A stretch of 64,000 bases of DNA, taken from positions 558,001-622,000 of the forward strand of contig NADL03000579.1 of the NCBI GenBank assembly GCA_002205965.3. Reading direction: 5' to 3'. This document shows, one piece after another, positions 20,720-33,160 of the stretch. The position numbers and the translations under genes were made by a program. How positions within the stretch are numbered: position 1 is the stretch's first letter; each line of letters opens with the position of its first letter. The stretch comes from Kappaphycus alvarezii. Taxonomy: Eukaryota > Rhodophyta > Florideophyceae > Gigartinales > Solieriaceae. Under the pieces are notes generated by a model. The model saw only the letters and a program-made list of their open reading frames with translations. It ran no database searches and was not told where the DNA came from.

Positions 20720-22591
20720 CGTCCGACGAATAGTTAATACAGTTGGCAAGTCATCACATTTTGCGCTGCTTTCAGTGGACCTTAAAAATGCGTTCAATCT
20801 TTGCAGTCGATCTGCTTTTCTCGAAGCGGTTCAAACGCATTTTCCACAACTGCTGCGCTGGGTAATGTATTGTTACAACGATCCAGCACATTTGTGGACG
20901 GGTTTCGACACACTACGTAGTGTGACCGGTGTCCAGCAAGGCGACCCGCTCAGCGGCTTGCTCTTCGACATGGTTCTCCATAGGCTAACCTTGAAGATAC
21001 AAGACATGCTGACGTTGTCGAACGGCGACAAAGAGGTCCATGAGATGTTCCTACAGCTGTGGTTTCATGATGACGGCTTCATAGTGGCCAAACATGCCTC
21101 TCTGTTGGAAGTTATCGCAATTCTGTCCTCTCCCGAGGCAACGCGCCTCGGTCTACACCTGGCACTTCCCAAGTGCAAAATATAGTGGCCCACGGCTCCA
21201 GACGAGGTCGTCACAGCCGCGTACCCCCCGGAGATCCAACAAGTCTACAGCCAGGGGGCTGCGGTCCTGAATGCGCCTATCGGCTCAAATGATTTCATGA
21301 GGCACTACTTCACCGACCACGTGCTCTCTCCGGAACCCTTTATGCAGACCGTCACGGAACTTCAGGATACACAGGTCTCCTTCCAGATTTTAAGAAACTG
21401 CTTAGAGGTATGTAAGTTGGGCTATCTCCTACGGGTCGTGCCGCCATCGTGCACCATCGAAGGAGCTACCTATTTCGACAAGCTGATGGAACAGTCGATG
21501 AGGACTTTGGCAGGAGGCTTCCTCGATAGCACATTTTTTCGGGAGCTGCAACTCCCACTCAAACAAATTGAGGAGAAAAAGCCTACATTAGGAATCGGCC
21601 TTACATCAGCCAAAGATATCGCCGCCGTCGCCTTCCTCGCGTCTAACTCACATACAAACAAGCTAGGTGAGCGATGCCTGCCGTCTGCAATGAGCGACTT
21701 GGCAACTTACGAGGAGGCCAAGATGGCATTCACTCAATGGAATTCATCTTGCCGCCCGGTCGACAGGCTCCCATTCAGTCGATTTTGCTCCAACCCTCCT
21801 TCGCAAAAAACACTGACTGACGCAGTCCAGGCTACAATATATGAAGAGCTTCCGGTGGGTAGTTGCCGTACACAGGCCTTCAGGGCCTCAATGAGTCTCC
21901 CAGGTGCCAAGGAATGGGTCCATTGCCCTCCCACAACAGGCTTGAAGACCGCAATAGGCACACGACATTTCTCGGTGTGGTTCAAATACTATTGCCAGGC
22001 CCCGCTCTTCGAGCCACGAACCCCTTCTCCAAGAGTCGGCTGCCCGGAAACCGTGGACGTCCACGGCGACCACTTGATCCACTGCAGGTACGGAGCGCAA
22101 CGGATCGTCCACCACGATGACCAAGTCACCCTACTAAGTAACGACCTGAGCTTAGGCGCAAGGCATCCTGCTGTCGAGCCCCGGTTGAACGGGGAACACA
22201 AAACAAGGCCGGACATCAGGGCGACGGGCGCCACCGGCAGTACCGATTACTTCGATGTCACCTTCGTGAACCCGCTGGCCTCTTCCCACCTCAGAATGAG
22301 AACCCTTAACCCCTCACCAGGTTGAACGCAGCCCATGCGGACAAGCTACGAAAATACCAGGGATTCTTAGCCAGCTTACCTGGCAGGAACAGACTCGTGC
22401 CCGTTCTTATCTCCAAACTCGGGGGGTGGCATCCCGAAGCGTTCCGCCACATCACGGAGGTAGCCCGAGCGGTCGCCAACCGGGCCCTGGACCAATACTC
22501 CAGGGTGAGGACAATTCTCATCCAACGACACGCGGCGTTGATGGTCACCTCCAACGCAGCTTGCTTGTCAACCGGTCTACCACCTACTTAA
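20720..22591 (+). pseudogene. A3 RT palm to C terminus: RT, GDH knuckle, RLE endonuclease
   Basis: Continues the frame cut at 14916. LLSVDLKNAFN is motif A, GVQQGDPLSGLLFDM motif B, LWFHDDGFIVA motif C (HDD in place of the usual A-D-D or V-D-D). A TAG at 21183-21185 replaces Trp (KI*WPTAP). The frame then stays open: FQILRNCLEVCKLGYLLRVV, FRASMSLPGAKEWVHC, CPETVDVHGDHLIHC (knuckle), RPDIRATG...YFDVTFVNPL (endonuclease). A one-base deletion near 22315 shifts the frame for the last part (LISKLGGWHPEAF, SNAACLSTGLPPT, TAA at 22589-22591). Only a nonsense codon and a frameshift separate this half from an open frame. Confidence 0.88.
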
Positions 22592-22705
22592 TGGTTAATA
22601 CACACGCTCAAGCACTTGCAACATAGGTCCTGCCAATGGTTTCACTACAAGTACAGAGGACTCCCAACCTTTCCATTACTCACAGTAAACCAACCCAATT
22701 CCCCA
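22592..22705 (+). other. A3 3' untranslated tail
   Basis: Ends CCTTTCCATTACTCACAGTAAACC ... AACCCAATTCCCCA, followed by the TSD. The last 45 bp recur at 51200-51244 and, on the minus strand, at 58421-58463. No poly(A) or short tandem repeat is present at the 3' end. Confidence 0.7.
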
Positions 22706-22763
22706 CTTATGCCGAAATCTTCCGAAAACCCTGGGACCATGAATCTCTTTCTGTCTCGAAAAA

Positions 22764-22988
22764 GGGGAACGTTTGGGTGTTTTACTCTTGGAAGGTATAT
22801 CCTATCTATCCCATGGTTTTCCAGACAACCACAATCGACTCGAAAAATGTCCTCAACTTATCCCACACGACCGATATTATGGAAACTGCTCACGGTGCCT
22901 CTATGCTTTTTTCCTTATGGCCGGTCTTACGCTGGTCTTTTGAAGGTTGGATGTATCTTCCAAGAGTAAAACACCCAAACCTTTCCTT
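22764..22988. repeat. 225-bp inverted repeat (possible MITE or non-LTR tail pair)
   Basis: Left arm 22764-22800 and right arm 22951-22988 are inverted copies: GTTTGGGTGTTTTACTCTTGGAAG is shared. A third, more diverged copy of the arm is at 52290-52328. Read in one frame, each arm gives FGCFTLGRYI (left on plus, right on minus) and the third FGVFTTGRYI. No TSD was recognised. Confidence 0.5.
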
Positions 22989-23217
22989 TCTGAAGGACAC
23001 TGAAAGCGTTTCTTGTGGTCTTCCATCAAATAGCCGCTCGTAGACACCTCGATGCTGCATAGCTGCCACGATATATTTCAAAAAAACCACTCAACGCTTT
23101 TCATAGGATTAAATAGGCGACTACGAGATTCTTGGAAACAGAAATTCCGCCACCGAAGTGGTACACATTAAAAAAGAGCTACGTTAATATAGCCGGTAAA
23201 GAAAAAAGTTTGGTAAG

Positions 23218-23585
23218 TGTATCAATCCAGAACCATCTGGGTTGTTCTGGAGGTTCTGGAGGGCTCTAGCGAGCATGACTGTAAGCCAAATTTAGCGAGG
23301 CAAATTTTTGGATTTTATTTTCGCCTGATGCGCTTGCTGCACTGGCACTGAGATGCAAGTTTTATTTTCGATTATTTTAGATACATGCTTTGAATTGTAC
23401 AGTAGCGGGACAGACCTGACAAAGGTACTGCGTAGGTGCTACAAATTTCGGTAGTTTGAAACTGAATATAAGAAGGGGTACGAGTGAAAGTTTAGGAGCA
23501 CTTAGGGGGACTATTTTTCGATGAAGGTCAACGTTTTGAGTTTATTGTACCTATCTTTCTTTGCTTCAATTACTCTTCCGTTTCA
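23218..23585 (+). repeat. Gypsy-2 5' LTR
   Basis: About 368 bp, TGTATCAATCC to CCGTTTCA. AATATAAGAAGGGG near 23465 is the probable TATA region. A short stretch TGCGCTTGCTGCACTGGCAC resembles the minisatellite of the subfamily 1 LTRs. Confidence 0.8.
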
Positions 23586-24179
23586 CTGGTAGCATCGCAC
23601 AGGTGGCCAAAGGAAGTGTGTTGGTACTACGATTTTGGGCTGGAGTGAAAGTCATTGGTATCCACCACCTGTGGGCTGGAGTGCCAGGTGTATGGAAATA
23701 GTCTAGTTCTGCACGTAGAACTAGAAAGGCGAGAAGGTATCTTCAATATCCTTGTCTACTCTGATAGTGGTTGTTCTGGGCCGATTCGCCTATGTATCTT
23801 CAAACACATTTCTAGTATACTGGATTTTAGCTAGTTCGACCTACTGAGGCAAGGATTCGAGTAATGCGTTACAGGTTTCATCAGGTAGGGGTACCATAGC
23901 CTGGTAGTGCGAAATAACTTTGGTTTTGTGATTAAGAAGTGCTTTCTGGTCGGCTTGAGATCTTTTTCTGTAGGGTAAGGACACCGTAAGGTCTTTGCGA
24001 AAGGACTGGTGGGTATATCCTAAGCAGGTATAGATCGCCTTAACTCTCGAGTGTGGGCAACGAAGAGTTTGTTTTTTACTCTCTTGCTGGAAGAGGATCC
24101 TTCGCCAGGGGACAGCTACCTAAAATTGTTAAGTGGTTAGTAAGATAAGAGAGAAAGTTTTTAAAGAAGAAGGAAGAAT

Positions 24180-25000
24180 TGGTTCTAAATGTCGTTTCTA
24201 AAGCCAAACAAGACGGAGCAACTCAAGCGCACTCGGGATAGACTCCATGTTGAAACTTAATTGTATCAGCTCGAGGAATATGTTACGCTTGCTTAGATAC
24301 AGAATACAGACCTAGCACTGATCGGTGGACCGAATGTTATGTAAGCTTCAACCTTGTTTACTGTTTGAGCTGCAAGTTAGTGGTTTATGGAAATTGCTGC
24401 TAATTAAGTTCCGGATTTTTTCCGAGCATCCAATAATCTGGTAAGAGCAGAGTTTATTTCCACCATTAATGTTCGACTTGCAAGAGAGAAGCTGAGGATT
24501 TTGCATCAGAAGTATTCTGTTGTAGTTTTTCTTTCAGAGTTTAGAAATGTAGCTCTGAGAATTCCTGGAATCTCAATGGATGAGATGCTCGGTAATTTTT
24601 TCACTGGACCTAAGCCGTAGGTTAGGCTAGGGGTCGTCAAGAATAATGTCACGGGCGTCCTTAAAGCTGCACGAATCGCTCTGATTGTTGGCATTGCTTT
24701 ACTTGGATCAGGTATGTTCTCTATGTTTGGTAAACAGTTAAGTTATATTTCAAGCCATTCCACTGACCCAATGGAGATAGGTAACGTGGAGAAGGGGTTT
24801 AACAGTGGTCAAAGTCGAAACAGGAATCGTCGACTTGATCCATAGAAGGAAAGTTTGTGCAAAGGGAACCGCTGCTTTACATGTCATAAAGTAAGCTGTA
24901 GATCATGGAAGCATGGTGATCGTAAGAATAAGATTGCATGGAACAATGTTCAAGTTATTAACTGTGAATCGGAAAACTAAGAGGTCCGCCAAAAGTAAAA
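24180..25000 (+). pseudogene. Gypsy-2 gag remnant
   Basis: No long frame remains. A knuckle-like RCFTCHKVSCRSWKHGD is readable near 24873-24925 and basic stretches precede it. Assigned by position between the 5' LTR and the polymerase region rather than by a strong motif. Confidence 0.4.
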
Positions 25001-25690
25001 GCGGCTCCGGTTGGACGACGTATGAGTGACTTTAAATGTCTTGCTGCAGAAATTAGGTAATTAAGACACATTTTACAGATTTTAGTGTTTAAAGAGTAAA
25101 ATTCCAATGGTGATAGCTCTGAAGTTGAGAAGAGTCAAAGATATCATGCGATGAGAGTCTTGAAGACGGGTTTGGAGTACAGTACTATAGTTAATTGCAA
25201 TGAAGACAACATTCTGAATAATGAAGAGAAAATTCCAATAAAGAATTGATATTGCTTAATGCTGCACAGAATGATGTCAAAGTGTCTATCCTCAAAGATG
25301 ACGGATGTAATACTAACGAGGAATCCAGGGAACTCGTAGCTCCAAACAAAGAAATGTTTCGATTTAAGAGAATCAATGTCACTGTCAATCATTCGAGCAA
25401 TAAGTCAAAGGAAACATCCTTGCAAGTCATCCCGGAAGCAAAATTGGAGATTGATTCCAATCTGCATACGTCCAATGAGGCCGTTGCAGATTGTATTTTT
25501 TATTTGTTTCTTTGATTCCCATGGAATGTTGGTAAAAATCCAGTTATCGACTATAAACAACGGGTTGTGAAGATTGACGACGATATAATCCCTATGACTG
25601 AACAGAATTCCAAGAAAGTGAAACTCGCAAGCATTGGGGTTCATAAATTACGTAAAATGACTGGAAAAAGGAATCAAGGTAGATAATTCA

Positions 25691-27050
25691 ATGTTTTTCG
25701 AGCTTTTTGGTGTGATCGAGTTGAAGTTTATTAAGACATCTGGAATCAAAGGTCAAGGGAATCTCAAAATGGACAGGATGCTGTCTCCATTTGATGATGT
25801 CTTCAAAGGGGAATTAACTGCTGGACTACCGCCAAAGGGAAATTTGAATCATGAAATTGAGGTTGAGAAAAATTCAAAGCCACGTCATCGTCCGTTGTTT
25901 CAGTTATCTTTCACGAATTTAAAAGGTGCAAAGAAATATGTGGAAGATCTACTGACAAAGAAGAAGATTACGTCAAATAAGTCACCGTGTGTATCATCGT
26001 TATTCTTTTATACAAGAGAAAGAGAAACTAAGAGTAGTGGCTGATTATAGAGCCATTAATTAAGTAACGAAAAAGAACAATGCAACTTTGCTTAGAACAG
26101 ATAAGATGTTCTATAGGCTTGGTAATGCGAGAGTCTTCTCGAATTTGGACTTGAAAATGGGTTTCCATTAGATGTAGGTGAAACCTGAAGATAGTGAAAA
26201 GACTGCATTTAGTACGAAGTACGGAAATTCTGAGTATCTTGTAATGCCTATTGATTTACGCAATGCTCTTGCTACGTTTCAGTCGCTAATGAACCGTATC
26301 ATCTACGACTGCATTGACTTCTTAATGGTCGCTTATAGTGATGATCTTATTATATTAGCAAGGATGAAGAAAGCCATCTCAAGAATCTGGAAATGGTGCT
26401 AAGTCGCCTTAAAGAACATGAACTTCATTTTTCTCCAAGGAAATGTGGTTTTCTAGAAAAACATATTTAGGTTTTGTCCCTCACAGTTAGGAAATTCAGT
26501 CTTCGTGTAAATCAAGAAGAAGTTGAAGTTTTGAGGACATGGCCAAATCCTCTAAATGTGACTGATATACGAAATTTCATTGGCTCACTTCAATTTTTCT
26601 GCCAGTTTATTCCTAAATTTTCATAAATTGCAGCGCTTTTGACGGACTTGAAGAAAAAAGTTATTTGTGTTGACCAATAGAATTACAAGTGTAACATATC
26701 GTTTCAAAAGTTGAAAGATGATATTATCCAAAAGCCTTTCCTTGTTGCTCTAGATTGAGAAAAGAGTTTCAGAGGTCATAGTGATGCCTCGCAATTTGCA
26801 GTTGGAGGGACTTTGTCGCAACTGGATGAGAATAGAAAGGATCGTGTAATTGCCTTCTTTTCTTCGAAGATGTCTCCTACTAAGAGAGAGTATCCAGCAA
26901 ATGATGGGGGCTTCTCGGATTGATACATTTTCTTCAGAGGCTCAGGTGTTATTTAGAAGGTTCTTTATTTGAGATTACAACTGCTAATCGGGTTATCAAG
27001 CATCTGTTCACTAAGCCTAGGTTGAGTTGAAAAGAGGCAAGTTATATAGA
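25691..27050 (+). pseudogene. Gypsy-2 RT and RNase H (many stops)
   Basis: Readable: DDVFKGELTAGLPPKG, HRPLFQLSFTNLKGAKKYV, RVVADYRAIN, NARVFSNLDLKMGFH (motif A), TAFSTKYGNSEYLVMPIDL (motif B region), MVAYSDDLIILA (motif C with DD kept). RNase H remnant: FRGHSDASQFAVGGTLSQ. A connection segment FIGSLQFFCQFIPKFS lies between. Stops occur every 50-150 bp. Catalytic Asp pairs are present but the frame is dead. Confidence 0.8.
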
Positions 27051-27051
27051 A

Positions 27052-28655
27052 ATGCTGCGTAATTTTCGAATATTTCTAATTACTTTGAAGCAGGGAAAGA
27101 TTCATGTATTTCGTCATGCTTTGTCGAGAGCTCCTCATGTGATCAACTCTAAGGATATGGATAAAACTTTAATTAATGATGTGAAATTGTTATCTATTGA
27201 TGTTTATGATACCCTTAGTATTTATGAGGATTATCAGTTCTTTGGGCCTATTGTTAGAGCCTTAGATGGAAGGTGGCTCTCAGCAGAGACTAAGAAATTG
27301 CAGTTTGAAAAGAGTCCTCCTATGTTTAGGAAGGAAGGAAAACAAATAATTTATGGTAATAAACTGTGTGTACCAAGGAAAATTGTTTCGGATATATTGC
27401 AGCTAGCTCATGATTCGAGGATAAGTGTACATTTTGCTTTCGCAAATATTTTATCGACGCTTGCAGAATATCGTTGGAGACATAAGACCCATGATGTTCG
27501 AAATTATGTTCAAGGATGTCTCCGACGTCAACAAGCAAAAGAATCGAATCAAAAGGAGGTGACACTTGCAACACCTGTAGAGATGCCGGAGGGAATATAG
27601 GTAACTCTAGATAGCTTACTAACTAACTAACTTTATTGTACCGCTTCAGAAAACTAAGAATGGAAAAGATGCAGTTAGTCCTGGGGTTAATCTTCTTACA
27701 AGAATAGTTCACTTTATTTCATGTCATGAGAATGACACAAAAGTTGTTGTGGCTACTTCGTTCTTCAGCAACATTTTCAAACTTCATAGATTACAAGATA
27801 ACATTGTTTCCGATCGAGACCCCAAATTTTCTTCAAGATTTTGGTAAAATGTTATGAAGCTATGGGAATGCAGTTGAATATGTCCACCAGTCGTCATAAA
27901 CAGACAGATGGTGCATCTGAGACTATGGATCGTATGTTGGAGAACTATCTGCGATGTAATTAATCATAATATCAGAATGACTGAGATGAATTGTTACCTG
28001 CTGCCGGTTTTGCATACAACTCTTCTGTGACTGAAACCTTAGGAACGTCACCGTTCGAAATGGACTTGGAATACAATCCAAAGGCATCTCTGGAAATGAT
28101 TTAAGGTTCAAAATAAGGATTGAGAGTGTTGAGTACATTAAAACAAGACTGAGGTCCTCTTTGGAAGATGAAAATTTCGCATACAAAATTTCTAAAGCGA
28201 GAAAGATTGCGATCTCCTCTCAACGATATTAGGCCCCTGATTATCAGTTTGGATGATAAGTACCGTTGAATAAGGTTTTGTTGACGAATTTCTACTGAAA
28301 GTCTCAAGAAAAGCAGAAGCTTACTGCTAAAAGATATGGACCATTTCTAGTTAAGGAGCTAGTCGGAAAGGATGCTTTAAGGTTGGGCCTTTCAAATAGA
28401 ATTAAGATCCATCCTTCTGTTCATGAGATCCATAAAACTCCACATAAGGAACAACCTGCCGATATGGTTCTGCTTATACCTCAGAACTCCGATCCTATTC
28501 CGATGTTCGAAGGAAATGAAAACGCTGTTGGATGTATATTGAAGCATAGAAAGCGCGGAAGAGGATACCAATTCCTCACGTTAGTAAGGGGTACGCCTAG
28601 TCATGAAGCTGAGTGGCAATCTACAAATACCCTGTGGATCATGATGGTACTGTAA
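27052..28655 (+). pseudogene. Gypsy-2 integrase and chromodomain
   Basis: An open stretch of about 180 codons begins at 27052 and includes SRAPHVIN and CVPRKIVSDILQLAHDS (integrase N-terminal part). The core region has SRHKQTDGASETMDRMLENY with the catalytic Glu. The GPF-like segment RYGPFLVKELVG is around 28335-28370. At 28515-28620 CILKHRKRGRGYQFLTLVRG..SHEAEWQ matches a chromodomain (IL-x-R...YLVKWKG...TWE). In chromoviruses this domain reads histone marks to choose heterochromatic targets. Confidence 0.75.
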
Positions 28656-28740
28656 AAGAAGTGTGGCACAAGTACATTCTTGAAAATGGAATACTTGCTG
28701 AGTATCATTGACGAGGACGTCAATAGCGGCGAAGTGGAAT

Positions 28741-29117
28741 AGTATGCCAATCCAGAACCATCTGGGTTGTTTTGGAGGACTCTGGGGTGCTCTGGTGCCA
28801 ATGATTGTAAGGAAAATGTAGCGTGGCAAATTTATTTTGGATTTTATTTTGTCGTGCTGCGCTGGCTGTGCTGCCACTGGGATGCAAGTTTAGTTTTCGA
28901 TTATTTTTTGATCTATTCTTTGCATTGTACTGTAGCTGAGCAGAGCTAACAAAGGTACTGCGCCGATGATACAAACTTCTGCAGTTTAGAACTGTATATA
29001 GGGCGGGTAGGGGTGAAAGTTTAGGGGTACTTAGGGGGACTATTATTCGATGAGAGGCAACGTTCTGATATTATTATTGTACTTGTCTTCTTTTGCTCCA
29101 ACTACTCTTCCGTTTCA
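28741..29117 (+). repeat. Gypsy-2 3' LTR
   Basis: About 377 bp; same landmarks as the 5' LTR (CCAGAACCATCTGGGTTG, CTGTATATAGGGCGGG, CCGTTTCA). A short purine tract GCGGCGAAGTGGAAT directly precedes it. No convincing target duplication (GTAAG versus TTAGG). Confidence 0.8.
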
Positions 29118-32100
29118 TTAGGAACAAGCTTTCAAGGGGTTACAGGTGAATATAGTCGGTACATGGTCTATAATGTGTGCTCAGTGCCTAACGTACACGA
29201 AAATCTTCTGGAGATACAGGTTAGTTTTCATCCTCGTATATCTTTAAGTCCACATTTGAACGTGTCTAAAAAAGTGCTGGATCTGTTCCAAAAAGAATAA
29301 GTTTATTAATTCAGTATAAACTTATCGTTTAGGCCTAAAGTTTGAAATAAGCATCCTACATACCATAAAATGAATTAAAGGGAGTCAAACTAATTAAAGA
29401 GAGTGTTTGGACTGAAAGTATACATTTCCAGGATATATATTTATATTTAATTCTTGTAATCACCGATTTTGATGTAGGAACCAGACAAGTCCTCTAAAGT
29501 ATCCTTACCTCCCCTGGAATCTTTAAAAGACTGGAAATAGCTAACACAGTTATATTTATTACGCTCGGTATTTCCTTATGATTCCTAGTGGTCGCTGCAT
29601 CTCTAATTGCGAAATTCGAGACTATGATGACAATATATTTTTCGCTTTCTCTTTCATACTCAATGTAGGAGTTCCCTACTTGCAATCTAACGTGTCAGAC
29701 GGGTTTTTCTATTCCATTTGCAGCAAAGTTTTATCCATCTCCATATCTTTTATTTTTTTCCCATTTAAAATTTTTGCGGCCCAAAATTTCTTAAACATTT
29801 CCGTTTTGGCCTCCAATGGTATTTTTCTTATTATTTGGGAATATTACACATAATAGCAAAGCTTTTCATGTGGTTCAGAGCCCTTTTTTAATTTTTGATG
29901 GTGCAAGATGGGCTAAAATTAGTCATTGTGATGGAAACGTAAGGGTCTGTGCGGAGCAGTTCAATCACTGGTTGATGGCAGCAGTAATAGTTCGTAATTA
30001 AGCTATAGTGCTCTAAATGGGGTCATAATAATAATATTGATAGTCTTCACGGTAATGGTCGAATAAAAAATGAAAGTTTGTGCTGTGGTTTTGAATTTGC
30101 TCCAAGTTTTTGTCTTCGGATAATCGTTTGAATGAAAATATTAAGAAAGGGAATTTAGAGAATGAATAAATCACCAGTTTAAATTTTTTTCAGGAAAAGC
30201 AAAGACAAAGCTCTTTAAATCCGAAAAAGAACTGCAGTTTAAATGTTAATTTGGGACTATACTTTCAACGTTGGACTCATTATAACCGTCACTTTTCTGA
30301 GTTGAAGTCGTAGATGGATTCTATGGTATATAAAATAGAGATTTGTAGAGGATCATTTTACTGATGAAAATGTTAACTTTATTCATTGTTTCCAACATTT
30401 AAATGTTCTTCAGCTAGCTTAATTTTGTGGAACTCCCCGTTTTCACCATTTTATTCTTAAAATACCTATATTGAACATTATATGTTGCCTTGGAAGGCAC
30501 CAAAAATATCGGTTGGTACATTTTGCTGTCCCTGGCAAGCTACTTTACTTTTTAATCATATTTGAAGTATTTTCATCAAAATCCAACGTAAGCATAGTCT
30601 TCTCAAGAAGTTAATAGAATAGTTTTGCTCTCAGTCTGTCAAGAGACTTACATTTTTGTATTGCAATCCCTTTGTGAACAAAAAATGGCCAGTATTGTCC
30701 TTTTTCAACATGATTTCTGTCTTTATCCCTTTTTATCGATATTATATTATTTTTCGGTATCATTTGCTATCCGACTTGCTGCTTTATATCAAACACGTTA
30801 ACTCCAGTTTTCAAGTCAAACGTTTTTTCCTCTTTTAGCTATTTTAGGGACTTTCATACCCGCCAGTACAAATTTATACATCAGATTATGAAATGATTTC
30901 GCAGAAAAACTAACATTGCAGCTCTCGATCAATTCATTACTGTTTAAAATATTTTAAATCAGAAGCATTTTATGATATCGGATGATCCAAAAAAAGATTT
31001 AGTCCTAGAATGCTATGTTGAAAGAAATTTATTCGCAGAAAATCGCTCAATATTCTTGTTATTTTTAATTTATGTGGAATGTATTTAACATCATCAAAGA
31101 TTACACAAAGCTGTTCTATTTTGTGTAAAATTACGTATTGAGAATAATCAACGAGTATCAGGTTGCATTACTAAATGTTGGACTCTTGTCTTCCCGTATT
31201 CACTATTTCATAAAAACGATTGCGTGAAATTGAAAATAGTTCCGTAGCTAAAAAGTAAATTCGCCGACCTTTATTGTGACTAGGTACCAACTTACATCTG
31301 AAGGGAAAAGCTACTTTAAATAGCCATTTGGTTTGTCATAAAGTAGAAATTTACTAAATATTTGCCAATGTAAATTATTAATAGGCACCTTGGACAGAAA
31401 GGATAACCAATAGCACTGCCAACAGGTAATGTTTGGCGCAAGTAATTAGCTGTATCATTCCAACCCATTCATGATAAAATTACAGCTTTCCACAAGTAAT
31501 AATAGACGTGTTTTTCAACTTCTTAAGTTTTCCCTTTTATATTTTTTCCTTGTCTTTTAGTAAGCTTTAAAAAGGTACAACCAGAAGCTCAATATTAAAT
31601 GTTCTCACGATTCGGTTCCCGTGAAAGACGAGAAAGCTTCCTACTATTTTTTTTCGGCTGAGATGAGTCTTCAGATTAATACTCTGCGCTAAGGTTATTC
31701 CACAGGACTTACTGCAGGTTTCTCTTCCTTTCCTGAAGCATTTTTTTCATTCTTTTGCGCCTATACGTTGACCAGTTTTGCCGTTTCCTCCCAAAATTTT
31801 AGCTCCTTTTACCGGATTTGATCCTTTGTAGTATTTAACAGCGTCCCTTCTCCCTCCATTAATTCCCTTCAAGAGGTAAGACGTTTTTTAGAGTGAAGCA
31901 ATCTCTGTGAGAGTTTCCCGTTTTATCTCTGAGCTAACAACCAGAAGTCCAAAGATTCAAATGGAAACGGCAGTATAATGGCTATCGCCCTATTGTGCCT
32001 CGTTATATAGACATTCATTCCAAGGGGACAAGGAAAACCACTGTTTGGAGAGCCTCTAGAGCGAAAAATATAGCACCGCGGTTTCTGTTGGAATTTTTGT

Positions 32101-33160
32101 GATTTTGGGAGTTTTTGTCGGTGCTACGTCGGGGCGTTTGGGTTTACCTTTATTCTTTCCTCTCTGGTCTGTCCCTGATTCCTTCAGACTCCTCTTCATA
32201 TATACAGCGAAAAATTATCAAACCGCAAGAAAAAGTACCAAAAGCTATAATATATATACAAGTCAGATTCCGCAGTGTTTTTTTGTACGATTTCTGCGCT
32301 CACCACACAGTGTGACAGCACAGTTTACAAATTTTGTGCCCAAGGGGCATTCAGAAAATTTTACATGGCTCTTGAGATCCAAATTTGATGCCTTGAAAAT
32401 ACTGAACACGGCTTTTGGGAGCCAAATGATCAAATAATATACGCCTTAAGAGCGTTACATGGCATAGACAACGCTTTTAATACCGTAGAGATCTAGGCGC
32501 AAATAATTGCCGAATATATCGGCACTCTTTCCGATAGAATAACAATATTAAGCCTTCTGCTTGCTTTTCTTCACTTCACTGTTATAAAAGAGAGTTGAGA
32601 ACCGGGAATGAGATATTTATTGAAGAAAAATACAAGACAGTTGTTGAGAAATAGTTTAAAGTAATCATTCCATCAATTGAAGACATGGTCCTTGTCAAAA
32701 GGCAATATCGAATGCCAGTCTACTCGTACTATAGAAATAGACGCGGTCCAATCGAAACAAAGCATGAACCGGCCCACGAGAACAAAACTTTTTTCTAGCT
32801 CTCAAATTTACGGGCCAGACTATTCCGCTTTACGAAGGACGCAATAAGTGGCATTAGGAATAGATTAGTTGTAAGGGTTACAAGAGCGGTAGAGTTTCCA
32901 TGAGAAAGGGCACTCAAGAGCCACAGGAGGTGGCACATACTTGGCGATCTGAATTTTAGGGGCCAAACTGTTTTAATATCTTCAATTTTCACCCACTCTA
33001 TTTGCAACGTTTAATTAACTACGAGTAATGAAGGAAAATCCACAGCTGAAAAATAAGTGGCCCAGCTATGACCCCTTATTCTCTCAGAATACTTATTTCA
33101 GGGTCTATTTTTTCAAAGGTGCAAAATTGCTTCAAAATGATTCCTGAGACTTCACCGCTG
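29118..33160. other. AT-rich region, no gene recognised
   Basis: About 4 kb with frequent stops in all frames and only short spurious frames. No tails, TIRs or domain motifs were found. The sequence at 32050-32440 is slightly less AT-rich (GGGGCGTTTGGG) and could be a relic of the 5' end of gypsy-3, but I found no match to the region after 37510. It may include intergenic host DNA or very old repeats. Confidence 0.4.

Larger units (their letters stand above)
7323..22705 (+). mobile_element. Non-LTR retrotransposon A3, near full length, containing nested copia and gypsy insertions
   Basis: CTTATGCCG occurs directly before (7314-7322) and directly after (22706-22714) the element and is read as its target duplication. 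Taking out the copia element with one TSD (5715 bp) and the gypsy element with one TSD (5803 bp) leaves about 3865 bp. Reading frame is kept exactly across both junctions: Q-V-G-Y-W-Y-C at the copia site and T-I-V-H-T-V-R-R at the gypsy site. The deduced protein has an N-terminal zinc-finger region, RT, GDH knuckle, RLE core and SNAACL end. About 3.9 kb with one ORF fits RLE non-LTR elements such as R2. Few disabling changes are present, so this is the best copy of the family here. Confidence 0.85.
23218..29117 (+). mobile_element. Decayed Ty3/gypsy element (gypsy-2) with chromodomain
   Basis: LTRs at 23218-23585 and about 28741-29117 share CAATCCAGAACCATCTGGGTTG, TTTTCGATTATTTT and AGTTTAGG..GGGGGACTAT along their length but differ at many positions, so the insertion is old. 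The primer site TGGTAGCATCGCAC (23587-23600) resembles the initiator-Met tRNA complement. Order is gag, protease, RT, RNase H, integrase, chromodomain, all broken by stops. Confidence 0.85.

Noticed and set aside
23587-23600. TGGTAGCATCGCAC considered as part of a tRNA gene
   Set aside because: No cloverleaf can be drawn around it. Its position one base after the gypsy-2 5' LTR fits a primer-binding site instead.
32052-32440. Candidate 5' LTR of gypsy-3
   Set aside because: I could not match it to the sequence after the gypsy-3 polypurine-like tract at 37514, so it was left unassigned.
29118-33160. Several 60-110 codon frames in the AT-rich region
   Set aside because: Most start at non-ATG codons, have hydrophobic or random composition expected from T-rich DNA, and share nothing with other features.
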